DNA of 35,738 bases from Mastigamoeba balamuthi. Lineage: Eukaryota; Evosea; Mastigamoebida; Mastigamoebidae. The stretch covers positions 206,347 through 242,084 of the forward strand of contig CACRSC010000056.1 in assembly GCA_902651635.1 (NCBI GenBank), in the 5' to 3' direction. Below the pieces are notes generated by a model, which ran no database searches, was not told the origin of the DNA, and saw nothing but the letters and a program-made list of their open reading frames with translations. Of this stretch, positions 1-12,436 are shown one piece after another (the first letter of the stretch is position 1; the number at the start of each line of letters is the position of its first letter). The translations under genes and the position numbers were made by a program.

Positions 1-528
1 CCCCCCCCCAACGCCCCTGGCCTGAAAGGGCTCATCCCTCACTGGTAGCGGAATGGGAAACGATGTTTTTCTTTCTTCTTCTTTCTGAGATTCGAGATAT
101 CAGGCAATTTGGTATTAAAACATGATCATGTTTTTGTAGCAGGCCTGAGACTGATTGCATGAATGATTGGGTTAACTTGGATTAAGACTGAATATTAGTA
201 TTATTACGTTCATTGCTGTCTACTTAAGCTTCAGAGACGAATTTCCAGTCTGATCAATGGTGGAGTAACGTGACTTTCATAGAATATCATATTGATGGTA
301 AAGAATGATGAATATTTGAACAGTATTTCCATCTAATTTCACACTTAATCTGCCATTTAAATCAATACAGTGATGTTCAGTGGTTGGATGACGCCAAGTA
401 CCCATGCATAGCAAATTGCAAGAATACAGAGGTCTGATTTGTGAGAATTGACAGAAAGATAGTCTTGTTGAGAAAAATCACCAATCCTTAAATCAACTGA
501 ATTAAGGAAAATCTCGTGTATTTGAGAA
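1..528. other. AT-richer intergenic segment upstream of the F-box gene
   Basis: This stretch is far more AT-rich than the rest of the window and has no convincing coding signal on either strand. An open frame on the minus strand overlapping its end (357-752) has no recognisable protein character. It contains AATATCA at 282-288, resembling the motif seen upstream of other genes here, but in AT-rich sequence that can be chance. The window opens with a run of nine C residues of unknown meaning. Confidence 0.6.
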
Positions 529-1902
529 ATGTGTGAACAGCGCAAGGAGGCAGTGCTCTGTGAGATACCCATCACTGATGCTCTTCCACAGGATGTGCTG
601 CTTCTAGTTGCTGAGATGCTGGACCCGAAGACACGGGGAAGGCTGTCGAGATCGTGCAAACAAATGCGTGCAGTGTGCTGCTGCCCGTGTCTGTGGTCCC
701 GGGCCACTCTTCTCAGCCCCGAGAGCCTGTGCTCGCTGGCGTTGTGTCCCAACTATCACTGCCTAAGGTCGGTCACTATTCACTTCTGCTCCCGAAAGGC
801 ACCAGATCTGCCTGCTGCTCTCGCAGAGATGGTCACACTCCAGTGCTACAGTGGGTGCGTGGATAGAGACATAGCCCGTGCTCTCTGCGGGCTGCCTTTC
901 CTTTCCCAGGTGTGGCTGTGGCCCTCACCATCTCAGTCTGATTCTCACTACTGCCGAGATGCGTGCACAGTTCTGAGGGCAACATTGCCACGCCTCACTG
1001 TGCTGCGGACGGAAAGAAATGGGCCAGGGCTTCAGGACCTCGTAGAGCTTATCAGGCAGGACAGAATAATGCCCCCACTGCAGCAGCTCGATATGCCGAT
1101 GATCCTTGAGCAGCTGTATACGTTTCTGCAGTTCCTGGAAGAGCAGCTATTCGTCTGGCCGTTGTTGACTGAAATGCGCACAGGCTGTCTTGATCCAGAC
1201 GCCCAGCATGCACTCCGGCTAGCACAGGCAATTGCCTCGAGGTTTCCCAACATAAAGAGAGTGGAGACCCGCTCTCGGACGCTATGCAGCTTCCTCATGC
1301 TACTGTGTCCTCGCCTTGAGATTGTTCCGCATCTGAGGCTCGACCCACACCTGCCAGCCATTAGAACGCTGGCCCAGAGCTGCGTCCCGATGGCCCTGCG
1401 AACGTTGCACATAGATGGTGGCCCAGAGGCTGCCTGCATCATCCGCAGATGTACCCTGTTGAGAGAGGTGAGCGTGGTTGATCCCTGTGGTCCCTGCATA
1501 TCTGCTCTGGCTGCTCTCCGGTTCCTCGAAGAGCTGAGTGTTCCGGGGCAAAAGTGCGCAGACTGGGAGCCAATGAGAAGCAGCTGTGTCACGCTCAGAG
1601 GGCTTGAGATCGACATCGACCAGTTTGCGACGTTTGCTGCGATGCCTCTGTGTCGTTTTCTCCGCATGTACAAGTGTCCCCGGTATGGCATTGGAACCAC
1701 AGAGGACCTGGCACCTCTCCCGAGCCTCGTTTATCTCTTTGAATTCGATTGTTCCTATGTCGTCTGGGAGCCTGCCTGCGCTCCCCTTCTTCTCTCCTAC
1801 GCACGGCTTCACAAGAGCGTCAGACTGCGCATCGGCCCCCACAATCTACTCGACAGCGACGCTGATGCTCTCAAGGCAGAACCCAACGTCTATCTCTGGT
1901 AG
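529..1902 (+). CDS. F-box protein with leucine-rich C-terminal region
   Basis: An intronless frame of 457 aa. The N-terminus (about residues 19-58) reads as an F-box: a Leu-Pro-x-Asp-Val start, a hydrophobic helix, then a Leu-Ser-x-Ser-Cys-Lys segment and a terminal Leu-Trp. Known F-box proteins use this to bind Skp1 in SCF ubiquitin ligases. The remaining 400 residues show irregular Leu-rich repeats (patterns such as LRTLHIDG and LEELSVPG), compatible with an LRR substrate-binding horseshoe. The start at 529 leaves only ten residues before the F-box and follows AT-rich sequence. GC content and codon choice are clearly lower than in the neighbouring genes and no intron is needed, both unusual in this window. 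It ends 248 bp from the convergent giant gene. The substrate cannot be predicted. Confidence 0.8.
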   Translation: MCEQRKEAVLCEIPITDALPQDVLLLVAEMLDPKTRGRLSRSCKQMRAVCCCPCLWSRATLLSPESLCSLALCPNYHCLRSVTIHFCSRKAPDLPAALAEMVTLQCYSGCVDRDIARALCGLPFLSQVWLWPSPSQSDSHYCRDACTVLRATLPRLTVLRTERNGPGLQDLVELIRQDRIMPPLQQLDMPMILEQLYTFLQFLEEQLFVWPLLTEMRTGCLDPDAQHALRLAQAIASRFPNIKRVETRSRTLCSFLMLLCPRLEIVPHLRLDPHLPAIRTLAQSCVPMALRTLHIDGGPEAACIIRRCTLLREVSVVDPCGPCISALAALRFLEELSVPGQKCADWEPMRSSCVTLRGLEIDIDQFATFAAMPLCRFLRMYKCPRYGIGTTEDLAPLPSLVYLFEFDCSYVVWEPACAPLLLSYARLHKSVRLRIGPHNLLDSDADALKAEPNVYLW

Positions 1903-2150
1903 CCCGCATTAGCAAATGCACTCCTCCTTCCATAAGCTCTATAGTGTCAATTGAATGCAAGAGTCGACAGCCACATGTTCAGCATAACAGATTTCACAAG
2001 CAACAACAACTGCTTCTCCGAGTCGCTGCTACACCGACTGCAGAGACCCCTGCTGCTATCAACACTGCGGCGTGCATTTGGCTCAGCGGCACAGGGCCCA
2101 GAGGAGCAAGCAGAGGCAGGGAGGGGAGAGGGTTGGCGAGAGAGGAGCTC

Positions 2151-5100
2151 TCAGGGCTTCTTGGGGCGGGGGGCCTTGAGCATGGAGACGTGCTCGTACG
2201 AGACGAGCTGCATGACGGCGGCGCTGATGCCCTTGCAGCACTTGACGAGGTTGCCCTTGGCCGTGGGGTCCTCGTTCTCGCTCGCCGCCTTGACCGCGCA
2301 CAGGATCCCCAGCTGCACCGCAAAGTTGCGCGCCGCCGACGCCTGCGCCTCCAGCCCCTCGCGCGTGCCCGCGTGGGCGCACCCTTTGGCCACGTCCCCC
2401 GCCTCCTCCGCCATCCGCCGCACCATCGCGCTGATCGCCCGCCCGCACCGCAGGATCTCCCGCCCGTCCCGCTGCTCCGCCGACACCGACAGCCGCGCCA
2501 TGCACGACGCCAGGTCCGTCGCGTCGCTGTAGTCCCCCGCCGCGGCCCCGCACGTCTGCACGTGCGCTGCGATCGCCCGCGCCGCCTCCATGATCTCCGC
2601 CTGCCCGCCCTCGGCCGCCAGCGGGTCCGCCGCGCTCGCTGCCGCCGCCGCCTTGGCCTCGGCCTCCCGCGCGGCCGCTGCGCGCTCCTCCAGCTCCCGC
2701 AGCGCTGCCACGGCCTCGGCGCCGGCGCACGCCGCCCACTGCACGCTCGCCGCCGCCTCGGCCCCGCGCGCGGCCTCCAGCTGGCGCGCCGCGCTGCGCA
2801 CAGACGCCGCGCTCACCTCCACGCGCTCCGCGATGCCCGCCGCTGCCGCGTCCGGGCGCACGCGCAGGGCGGCGGCCTCGGCGACGACCGCCAGGCGCAG
2901 CGCCTCTGCGCACGCCCGGTGGCGCCCCGCCGAGTCGCACGCGGCGCACGCCGCACGCGCGCTGTCCACCGCGGCCGCGGTCGTCGGCGCCAGCGCGCAG
3001 ACCAGCGCGGCGGCCAGCCCCGCGGCGTCGCCGTCGGCAGCGCGCGCGGCGGCCCTCAGGGCCTCGGCGGCCTTCTGCCTGCCGTCGCTGCCCTCGGGGA
3101 GCGCCGACACCGCGCGGGTGCCCAGCAGCGTCAGCCCCAGCGCGTTGGCCCTCTGCGCCGCGGCAGAGGCCCCGGCCAGGCGCCCCTGCAGCGACGCGCA
3201 GTGCACAGCGCCGTCCAGGGGGTCGCGCGCGCTGGCGGCCGCCAGGTCGCGGGCGGCGTCGCGCAGCGCCGCGAGCGACACGGAGGACGCGGGCTCGCCG
3301 CCGCAGGCCGCGGCCTCGAGAGCGGCGCCGTGGTCCCTCAGCACGCGGTCGATCCCCGCCAGCGCCTCGGGGCCCCTCGCGGCGGCCCTGGCGACGCACG
3401 CCAGCGCCGACAGCGCAGACATGGCGGGCGCCAGCGCGTCGGGGCCCGACGACCCCATGGCGCGCGACGCCGCGTCCGAGACGGCCAGCGCGAGGTCCAC
3501 GGCGGCGTCGGCGTCGGCGACGCCCGCGGCCTGCGCGCACGCGGTGCCCACGCGCTCCGCGGCCGTCGCGGCGCCGCGCCACGCGTCGGCGTCGCCTGCG
3601 CAGCGGCGCGCGATGCCGTCGAGAGCGGCGCTGGGGTCGCGGGCGCCGGCGACGTGCGCGCCCAGGACGTGGGCCGCGCGGGCCAGCTGGCGCAGCTCTA
3701 GGGCGTCCTTGGACCCGCTGCGCGCTGCCCTGCCGCTCACAGACCACGCAGCCACCGCAGAGGCCGCCAGCACAGCGCCGAGCGCCTTCCTCGCGTTGCT
3801 GCGGCGGTGGCGGTGCGTCAGATGCGTCGGACGGCAGCCAAGAGAGGGCGGGAGAGCGCACTCGACAGCGTCGGCGGAGCGACCGCGCAGACCCTCGGCG
3901 GCGGAAGAGAGCGTAGAGACCGCAGCGGCCAGGTCGGACTTGCAGAACTCGCTGAGAAGCACCGGCGGTGCCGCAGCCGCGTGCGCAGCCTGCGACAGCG
4001 CGCACACGTAGTCTACGTGCTCCGCGGCGGCCCTGCGGAGCCTCTCCGGCCTCCTGGCAGCGGCAGCCTGGCCCAGCGCCTCCTCCGCAGCCTCAGTAGC
4101 CGCGCACAGCAGCACAGAGGGCGCCACCGCAGCCTCTAGCGACCGCAGCGCACAGGCGGCCTTCTCCGCCATCGCGTGGGCGACCGCCGCGTTGGCCCCG
4201 GGGGCTGCGCACGAGCGGGCGCACTCGGCCAGCGCCTGCACGTCGCGGTCAGCCGCCGCCAGCGCTGCGGCCACGGCGATGCGCTCGCCGGGCGTAGCCA
4301 GCGGCGCGTCGCGCAGCACGTGGGCCCTCAGCGCCTGCGCACTGGCGTCGGCCGACACGTCCGCGGCCAGCGCCCCCGCGCCCTCGACATCCCCAGAGTC
4401 CGCTAGCTGCGCGAGTGCCCGGGCCGACTGGCGCAGCGACACAAAGCACGCCGCGGCCTCGCGGGCGGCAGCGCTGGACTCGGCGCACGCCAGGCGGACA
4501 ACGGGCGCGTGCGCGTCGGTCATGCGCGCGTCGGACAGCGCCGCCTCGGCCCCAGCGTCGGCGCGGGCCACTGCCACGCGCTGCAGTGCGCGCGTGTTGC
4601 ACAGCAGCGCCGCCGTCTCGCGGGGCACGTCCTGGGGGTGCGCGTCCTCCCGCGAGTCCGCGCGGTCCGACGCCGCGGCCGCGATGCGCTCGACAGCGCC
4701 CACGCGGGCGGCCAACCACACGGCGCGGTCTAGCGCAGGCGCGAGGTCGTCGCCCGCGTCGTACGCCGCTGCCGCTGCGACGGCGGACCTCGCGGCCGCC
4801 AGGGGGGCGCACAGCTGCGGGGCGGCGCCCGCGCGGGCCAGAGCGGCCTGCAGGGCCAGCGCGGCATCGAGCTGCCGGGCTGTGGGCACCAGCGCCGCCC
4901 CCTGGGCCGCGCGCACGCGGTCCGCAGTGCCGGCGACGATGACTGCGTTGACGGCGGCGTCGCCGGCGATGGGCGAGAGAAGCGCGCACAACTCCTCAAG
5001 AGACCCGGCGTCCGCCAGCGACACCGCCAGAGCGCGCGCCTGCGGGTCGCGCAGGGCGTCGGCTGCGGCCCTCGCGGCGCGCACGGCCAGCTTCTTGTCC

Positions 5101-8100
5101 CCCACGGACGTCGCCCACCTCAGCTGCGCAGCGGCGGGCAGCGCGGCCGCCGCGTCCGACGCAGCGCGCACAGCGTCGCGGGCCACGGCGGCCGCGCGCG
5201 CTACGTCGACAGAGCCGGCGCGCAGCTCCGAGACGACGGCAGCGAGACCCGCGGCGGCGACCTCGAGCGCGCGGCAGGCCGCGTCGTCCTCCTCGAAGAA
5301 CGCGGCCGCGCGCAGGGCAGCGGCCTCGCGAGCGAGCGCCTGCTCGGCCTCGCGGACCTGCAGAGGCGCCGTGGGGTTGGCCGCCAGCGCCGCCGCCCTC
5401 GTGCCCGCGACGGCGGCCGCCACGAGCTCCGCGTGCGAGGGCCGCGTGCCCAGGCTGTGCGCCAGCGCCGCGCTGGCCTCGAGCACGCGGGGCGCCGACA
5501 GCTGCGAGGCCACCGCTCGCTCGAGCGACGCGCAGAGCGCTGCCAGCGCCGCGTCCGACGACGACGACTGCGCGCGCGCGTGGCGCAGCTGAGCGGCGAC
5601 GCGCGCGCGGACGGCCTCCTCGTCGGCGGCGCTCCCGTGCGCCAGCGCCTCGCAGGCCTCGCGGACGCGCGCGTGCAGCTCCACCGCCAGTGACGCGTCG
5701 GCCGCGTCGGCCGCTGCCCACTGCGCAATGTCGTCGGCGGAGCTCACGACCAGCGGTGCGTCGGCCGGCGCCGCCTTGGAGGCGTCCATCCCGCGTGACG
5801 CGGCGGCGCACAGAGCAGAGCTCGAGCCGAAGGGGCGCGCGCGGGCGACGGCCATCGCCGCGGCGGACGCGCGGGCGAGCGGTGCAGCCGCGTCCGCGAG
5901 AGCGCCGCGCTTGGCCTCGTGCTTGGCCAGCGCGCACTGCTCCGCAGCGTACTCGCCCGCGCGCATCGAAGCCACGACAGCGCGTGCGGCACAGTCGCGC
6001 GCCCTCTGCGCTGCGGCCTGCGCCCCGGGGTCCCTGCGCGCCGCCAGGGCATCGGCGGCGGCCACGTCCCTCGCCAGCGCCTCCAGCTGCGTCTCGAGGG
6101 CCGCCTTCTTCTGCCCAGCGGCGGCGGCCCTCGCCCTCAGTGCGCTCGCCGCCTGCGCCGCTGCACGGCCACCGGCCAGCGCGGCGTCGAGCGCCGCGTA
6201 CGCGTCCACGAGGGCGTCGCGCGGGTCCTCGGGCTGCGCGCCCGCACTCGACCCCGCGCCGATGGCGTCGGCGAGCTTGCGCACCGCAGCGGTCGTCTCG
6301 GACGTGGCGGCGTCGCGCCTGCTCGCCGCGACGGCGTCCGCCGGGCTTGCGGCCGACGCGCGCGCAGCGGCGACGCAGCGGGCGACGCTCTCGGCGGCGG
6401 CGTCGTAGGCAACGGCGACGGCCTTGGCCCCACGGGCATCGCCGCGCGCCTGCATCGCCTCGGAGCTCGCGAGGGCCACGAGGCGCAGCGTCCGCACGCG
6501 CGTCTCGACAGACAGCTCGTCGCCCGCAGCCAGCGCCGTGCGGAGAGCCTCGGCCTCAGCGAGTGCCAGCCTGTGCAGGTCGCCCGCGCCCACCGCAGCG
6601 GCAACGAGACGCGCGGCAGCCGCTCGGGCGTCGTCTGCGCTGCGCACCGCCTCGAGCTGCACTGCGCACGCGTCGACGCGCACGGCGGCCTCGCGGTCCG
6701 ACTCGAGCGCCGCCACGCGGGCCAGCGACGCCGTGCGCGCCGCTGCCTCGCGGTACTCGACCGTCTCGACGGCGCCGGCGAAGCAGAGGCACGCGGACGC
6801 CGTCTCGAGCAGGCGGTCGGCGTCCGACGGCGCGGCCTGCGCGATCTGCCTGCGCGCCTCGGCGATGCTCGCGTCCACCACCGCGAGCGCTGCGCTGGGC
6901 GAGGCCCCCGTGGACGCCAGCACGACGGCCTCGCTGACCTGCCCGCCCAGCGCGCGGCACGTCACCACCAGCGCCCGCCCAGCGCGCGCCGACTCCTCGC
7001 GGCCGGACGCCGCGCAGACCATCGCCAGCGCAGCCGCCCGCTGCGACACGCGCGTCGCCAGCGCCTCGGACTCCGCGCTGGGCAGCGCCGCCTCGAGCTC
7101 CGCCAGCGCCCGGGCCGTCGCGGCCGCAAAGTCGACGGTGGAGACGTCTAGACGGGGCAGCGTCTTGGCGACGGCGTCTGCGGCGGCCTGCTGCAGCTCG
7201 CGGGCCGCGGCCTCGGTGTCGCGTGCGCGCTGGGCGTCGGTGCTGGCGGCAGCGTACGAGGCCTCCACCAGCGCCATCTGCAGCGCCACGGCGTCGAGAG
7301 CGCTGGATGCGTGGCCGCGCGGGTGGCCCTCGGCGGCGCACGCGACGATGCAGGTGGCCTCGAGCTCCGCGTACGCGTCGTGCAGCGCGTCGGCGCAGTC
7401 ATCGACGACCTCCTGCGCTGCGCCCGAGCGCACAGCGTTGCCGAGCGCGTAGGCTGCGCGCTCGACGGCCACAGCGCTGCTGACGAAGACCAGCCGCGCC
7501 TCGGGGCACGACGACAGAACGACGCAGCGGGCGGCGCCGCGCAGGGCCTCGGCAGCGGCGGCGCTGCGCTCGGACGACAGCCGCGCGGCAGCGCTGCGCA
7601 GGGCTGCCAGGGCTTCGGGCGCGCACGACGCCGCCGATTGCTGCGCGAGGCGCTCTGCGGCCGCGACGGCCTGCTCGTAGTTCTTCGCGTCGAGGCCCGC
7701 GCAGACGTCGAGCGCTGCGTCGGCGGTCGCGCGCTGCTGCTGCGCCGCGGTGTGCTCTGCGGCGGGGACCAGGTGCGGCGCCAGGCGCAGGCGCACCACC
7801 TCGGCGGCCGTCGCCGCGGTGCTCATGTCCGAGAGCGCGGCGCGCAGGTCCGCGACAGCGGCGACGCTCTCCTCGTGCAGGCGCTGCGCGCGGCGCTCGA
7901 TGGCGCGGCGCTGGTGGTCGTTGGCGCAGGCCGAGCGCGCGGCAAAGGCCCGCGAGACGACCGCGTGGTGCACGAGCGCCGCCTCGAGCGTCTCGACCGC
8001 GTGCATCGCCGCCGCGCGGTCGCCCGCCTGCACGGCCGCGACGTACGACGCGATGAGGCCGTCGACCGAGGCGGTGCTCTGCGCCACGGCCTGCGCGAGC

Positions 8101-11100
8101 TCCTCGGTGCTCATGCAGATGGCGCGCGTGTTGTCGTCGCGCAGGGCGCCGATCAGCGGCAGGATCTGCGCCCGCAGCGCCGGCTGCATGAACGCCTCGC
8201 CGGCGCGGCCGCCCGAGCGGATGGTGTGCTCGAGCTGCGCGATGCGCGTGGACAGCGCCTGCATGCGCACGAGCGCCTCGCCCTGAGCGCCGCCGGAGGC
8301 CTCGAGCATCGCGGCGACGTTGGCGTGGTGCGCCAGCAGCGCCTCGAGCTCCGTCTCGTGTATGCGCCGCGCGCCCTCGTAGTCCCCGCGCCGCATGGCG
8401 TCGGCAATGCGCGCCAGCACCGCCTCGAGCGCCTCTGCGCTGCGCGCGAACTCGGCGGGCAGCGGCACGATCGCCCCGACGAGCCTGCGGACCTCTGCGC
8501 ACGCGGCCGCCAGCGCCGTGAGCGCGTCGCCCGACGTGGGGTCCGCGACAAAGTCGTTGGCCGAGGCCTCGAGCTCCGAGCGGGCGCCCAGGAGCCCCAC
8601 CGAGACCTCGGCGAGGTCGCTGGCGCGGCTGCAGACGACGCGGCTGAGGCAGAGGCAGAGCAGCGTCAGGTGCAGCGTCTGCTCCGACGCCAGCAGCGCG
8701 TGGCACAGCGCCTCGTAGCGCCGCCCGCCGGCAGCCGCCCCCTCGATCAGCGCCAGCGAGCGCGCCACGTGGGCCCCCAGGCGCATCGCGTGCGCGCCCA
8801 CCGTCCTCTCGTCCAGCAGCGCGTCGCGCGCGTCCTGCACGGCCGGCAGCTGCAGCTGCTGCCCCGGCGTCCACGCGGCGCTGTCGCGCGCGAGGGCGCT
8901 GAGCCGCTCCGATGGACACTTGGCGATGGCCGCCACCCACTGCGCGAGCGGCGCCTGGCGCTCGACCAGCACGCGCGTGGCGTCGCTCAGGGCGGCCCGG
9001 GCCTCGGCGTCGTCGGCGGCGCCCGAGTAGCGCGCCAGCGCCTTGTCGACGGCCGACGCCGTGACGATGGCGACGCCCTCCGGGGGGATCGCGCGCCCCA
9101 GCGACCGCTGCGCGCGCAGCACCGCGGCCTCAGGGGGCGGCGCTGCCACGGACGAAAGCGCCGAGGCGTCGGCGACGAGGTCGGCAGCCGTGTGGACGAC
9201 AACAGAGCGCGTCTTCTCGTCGTGCAGCTCCGCGTACACGGCCAGCGCGCGGGCCACCTGCCGAGCGTAGGCGTCGAGCCTGTGCGCCGCCTCGACGGCA
9301 GCGGGGGACGACGCGCGCAGCTCGGAGATCTCCGAGGCGATGCGCACGGCGGCCAGCGGCATGTCGGGCACGCGCACGCTGGCGGCGCGCACGGCGGCGG
9401 CGATGCCGCGGGCGTCGGCCTCGGCCTGCGGCGAGGGCGCCAGGACCTGCAGGTCGTCCGTCTCGGGCGGCAGCACCGAGGCCACGACGTCGCGCAGCGC
9501 GCTCAGGAGGATCGCGAGGTACTGGCTCGCCTGCGGCACGAGGATCGCGCGCGCGGGGTCCAGCGGCAGCGCCGAGGGCCCCAGCATGCGCGCAGTGTCT
9601 ATCTGGCTCTGCAGGTCACACGCGGCGTCGGCCCACGCGGCGCGCGCCGCGCGCGCGTCGGTGCCGGCGAGCGCGGCGCAGAGCGCGTGCATCGAGAGGT
9701 CCAGCGCGGCGGTGTTGTCGAACGCGTCCCAGGCCGTCGGCAGCTCCGGTGCCGCGGGCACTCCGTCGGCGCCGCCGGCCACGGCGGCCGCGAGCTCGCG
9801 CAGGTCGTCGAGGACGTCCATCAGGCGCTCCATGGGCTCGCCGGCGCAGCCAGCGTCCGCGGCGGCCGCGCAGGCATCGGGCAGCGCGGCGCTCGCCGAG
9901 GCGCGCAGGCGGCGCGCGCAGTCGGGGAGGCGCTGCTGCTGGCGCTTGCGGCGCGGGTGGCGCAGGGCGACGGCCGAGGCGACGACGGCCGCGCGGCAGG
10001 CGAGCTCCTGGGCGGCGCTGAGGGCGCGGGAGACGTGCGCGGGGTTTCGCTCGCGCAGGGCGATGGCCACGGGGTCGAGGGCGGCGATGAGCTCCTTGGC
10101 GCAGCGCGAGGCCTCGCGTTCGGGCTGTGCGCTCCAGGCGGCGACCCCGACGGCGTCGTCCGCGAGGTCCAGAGCGGCCTTGCGCACACGGTCGAGGGCG
10201 CCCGGGGCCCCTAGGTCTACGCGCAGCGCCGAGGCGCCCTCGAGCCGCTCGACGCTCGTGAGGCCCAGGCGGGCCTGCCACTCGGCGTCGGCGCCCACGA
10301 CTCCAAAGTAGAAGCGCGCGAGGTCGGCGAGCGTGGCGCTCTCGGCCGCCAGCACGTTGACGAGGCGCGGCAGCGAGCGCTGGCCCTCGCGCGTGCCCGC
10401 GAGGTCCGACGCCAGCGCGAGCCGCCCGGCGGCGTCCAGCGTCTCCTCGGCGGCCGTCTGCGTCGCCTTGACGCGCAGCGCGGCCACCGCGCGCGAGGCC
10501 GAGTGCACAGAGGCCTCGAGCGCCAGGCCGCCGTCGACGGGGCTCGTGCTGAACTCGCGCACGGCCGCCACGAGGGCGGGGACGGCGACGGCGGCCTCGT
10601 CGCAGGCGTCGGCGACCTGCCCCGCGCGGTGCGCCACGACGGGCTCTGCGCGCGTCGAGTCGCTGAGGAGGTCCGCGACGCTCTCCTTGGCGATGCCGAT
10701 CAGCGCGCTGATGCTCCGCGCGGCGCTGCGGACCGCCTGCACGGCCTCTGCGACGTCCTGCCGCCGCGCCGCCGCCGCCGCCTCCTCGAGGTGCGCCTGC
10801 ACCGACGCCTCCTCGGCGCGGATCTGGTCGGGCAGCCGCGCGGCCGCCGCCGCCAGCGCCGCGAACGCCGCCTCGAGCGCCGCGCCCGCGGCCCCCAGGT
10901 CGGCGTCGGCGTCGCCGCCAGCGCTGCACGTGACGACGGCGACGGCGGCCTGGCACATGTCGGCGACGCGCATGCTCAGCGCGTGCTGCGCGGCGCCCAG
11001 CAGCCGCGCCTGCGCCGCGTCGCCGTAGACGCGCGAGAGCTCGCCCGCCAGCGCCGCCGCCTTGTCCGCGTCGTCGCGCATGGCCTGCAGCGCCGCGCGC

Positions 11101-12436
11101 GCCGCCACGGGCTGCCTGCCGGCGGCGGCCAGCGCAGCCGCCTGCGTGAGGGCGGCGGCGCCGTCGGCGATGGCGCGGATGTCTGCGAGCGTGTCGGCCT
11201 CTGCGTCGCCGAGGTCGAGGTCGAGGGCGATGCTGCCAAACGCCTCGCGCGAGGCGTCGCGGGCGGCCTGGACGGCCGAGCGCGCCGCGAGGGCGATGGA
11301 GCGGGCGGCTGCGTCGCGGGCAGCGGGGGCGGCGGCGTCAGCGGGGTTCTGGAGGACAGCGAGGACGGCGCCGAGGAGCTGCGGGGGGCACTCCTGGAGG
11401 GCCTTGCGGGCGTCGCAGAGCTGGCGGATGTGGGCGGGGGAGGAGGCGGCCTGCAGCTTGGCGTCGAGGTGCTGGAACATGCGCGGGGCCGCCGACTGCA
11501 CGAGCTCTGTGGAGCGGGGGCCCACGATCTCGGGCGTCGTCGACAGCCGCAGGTCCCGCACGATCCGCTCGATGGCCCGCGCCTGCTCCAGCATCTGCGC
11601 CGCGCAGCGCCCGTGGCCCCGTCAGCCCTGCTGCGGCAGCCGCAGCCGCGGCGTGGGAGGCCCCCAGAGCGCAAAGAGTTGCAGGGGCAGCCCGAGCACA
11701 GCAGAGGCACAGCAACGCACAACGCACACGTCACGCAGCGACAAAGACAAACGACAAACGAGCAAAGGGCAACGGCACAGACCCTGGGATACGAGCGGAG
11801 CTCCCTAGTGTGCGGCCCCCTGCGCTGCCGACAGGGGGGGCAGCACTCCACGCACACACACGGGGGAGGGAGGGGCAGGAGAGGGGCAGCGCACGCAGCG
11901 GGTGTTGTGGAGGTCGTCGCAGACGAAGATCTTGATGGTCGACGTGAGCAGCAGCCTGGCCCCCGCCGCCAGCCTCCCCTTGGCCCGCGCGTCGTCGGGG
12001 TCTGCCGACACCGCCAGCGCCGTCGCCCGCACCGCCTTGACCGACCGCCTGCGCCACCAGCCAGCGAGTGGGATGCGTGTTGTGCGACGCGACGTGGCGT
12101 GGCGTGGCGTGACGTGACGCGGTGTGACGAGGGCGCACGAGAGCTGGTGGGTGTAGTGGGTGACGCGGAGGCGGAGGTCGGCGTGGTCTGCGGTCCAGGC
12201 GGTGGCCTTGTTGACGGCGGCCGTGGCGAAGACGGTCATCTGGCGCACGACAGCGTCGACGCCCTGCTCCACCCCCACCAGCCGCCTGTTCCCCTCCTGC
12301 GCGGCACCTCAGCCCTCAGCCTGGGGGCGAGGGCAGGGCAGGGCAGGGCAGGGCAGGGCAGGGCAGCGCCCACGTCGTTGGCGATGGTGACGATGTTGGC
12401 GATGGCCCCCGAGATCGACTCGAGCAGCTGGTCCAT
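2151..12436 (-). CDS. Giant vinculin/talin-like helical-bundle protein, about 3251 aa
   Basis: Five exons on the minus strand: 12436-12374, 12296-12139, 12048-11895, 11594-3862 and 3798-2151. Phases agree at every junction and the total is 3252 codons. The protein is almost wholly alpha-helical by composition, very rich in Ala with regular Glu/Asp/Arg, as in vinculin and talin rod bundles. Exons 1-3 encode an N-terminal bundle whose GARLLLTSTIKIF-type helix resembles vinculin/alpha-catenin head helices. The last 130 residues match the end of the talin I/LWEQ (THATCH) actin-binding module: an ARNFAVQLGILCAVKA block is followed by a charged linker and a KGISAAVMQLV helix, in the order seen in talin. 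The C-terminal dimerisation helix of talin is absent, as is any FERM domain. Likely role (inference): an actin-linked scaffold or adhesion/cortex protein. The start at 12436 begins the first helix. Donors are mostly GTGCGC. It is divergent from the USP gene. Confidence 0.72.
3799..3861 (-). other. Probable in-frame 63-bp intron in the giant gene
   Basis: The long exon stays open here, but the 21 codons encode Pro/His/Arg-rich sequence unlike the surrounding Ala-rich helices. The segment starts with GTGCGC, the commonest donor in the window, and ends in a pyrimidine-rich CCGCCGCAG. Its length is a multiple of three, and removing it restores continuous helix-like sequence. If retained, the protein would be 21 residues longer. 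Confidence 0.65.
12331..12365. repeat. (GGGCA)7 minisatellite
   Basis: Seven perfect tandem copies of GGGCA lie inside the first intron of the giant gene, next to its donor side. Repeats of this kind are prone to length variation; no function is evident. Confidence 0.95.

Noticed and set aside
7311-10214. A 967-codon plus-strand frame opposite the giant gene, and similar long frames at 1944-3701, 10503-12593 and 18017-21973.
   Set aside because: They are antisense shadows of high-GC coding sequence with Arg/Gly/His-biased composition and no family features.
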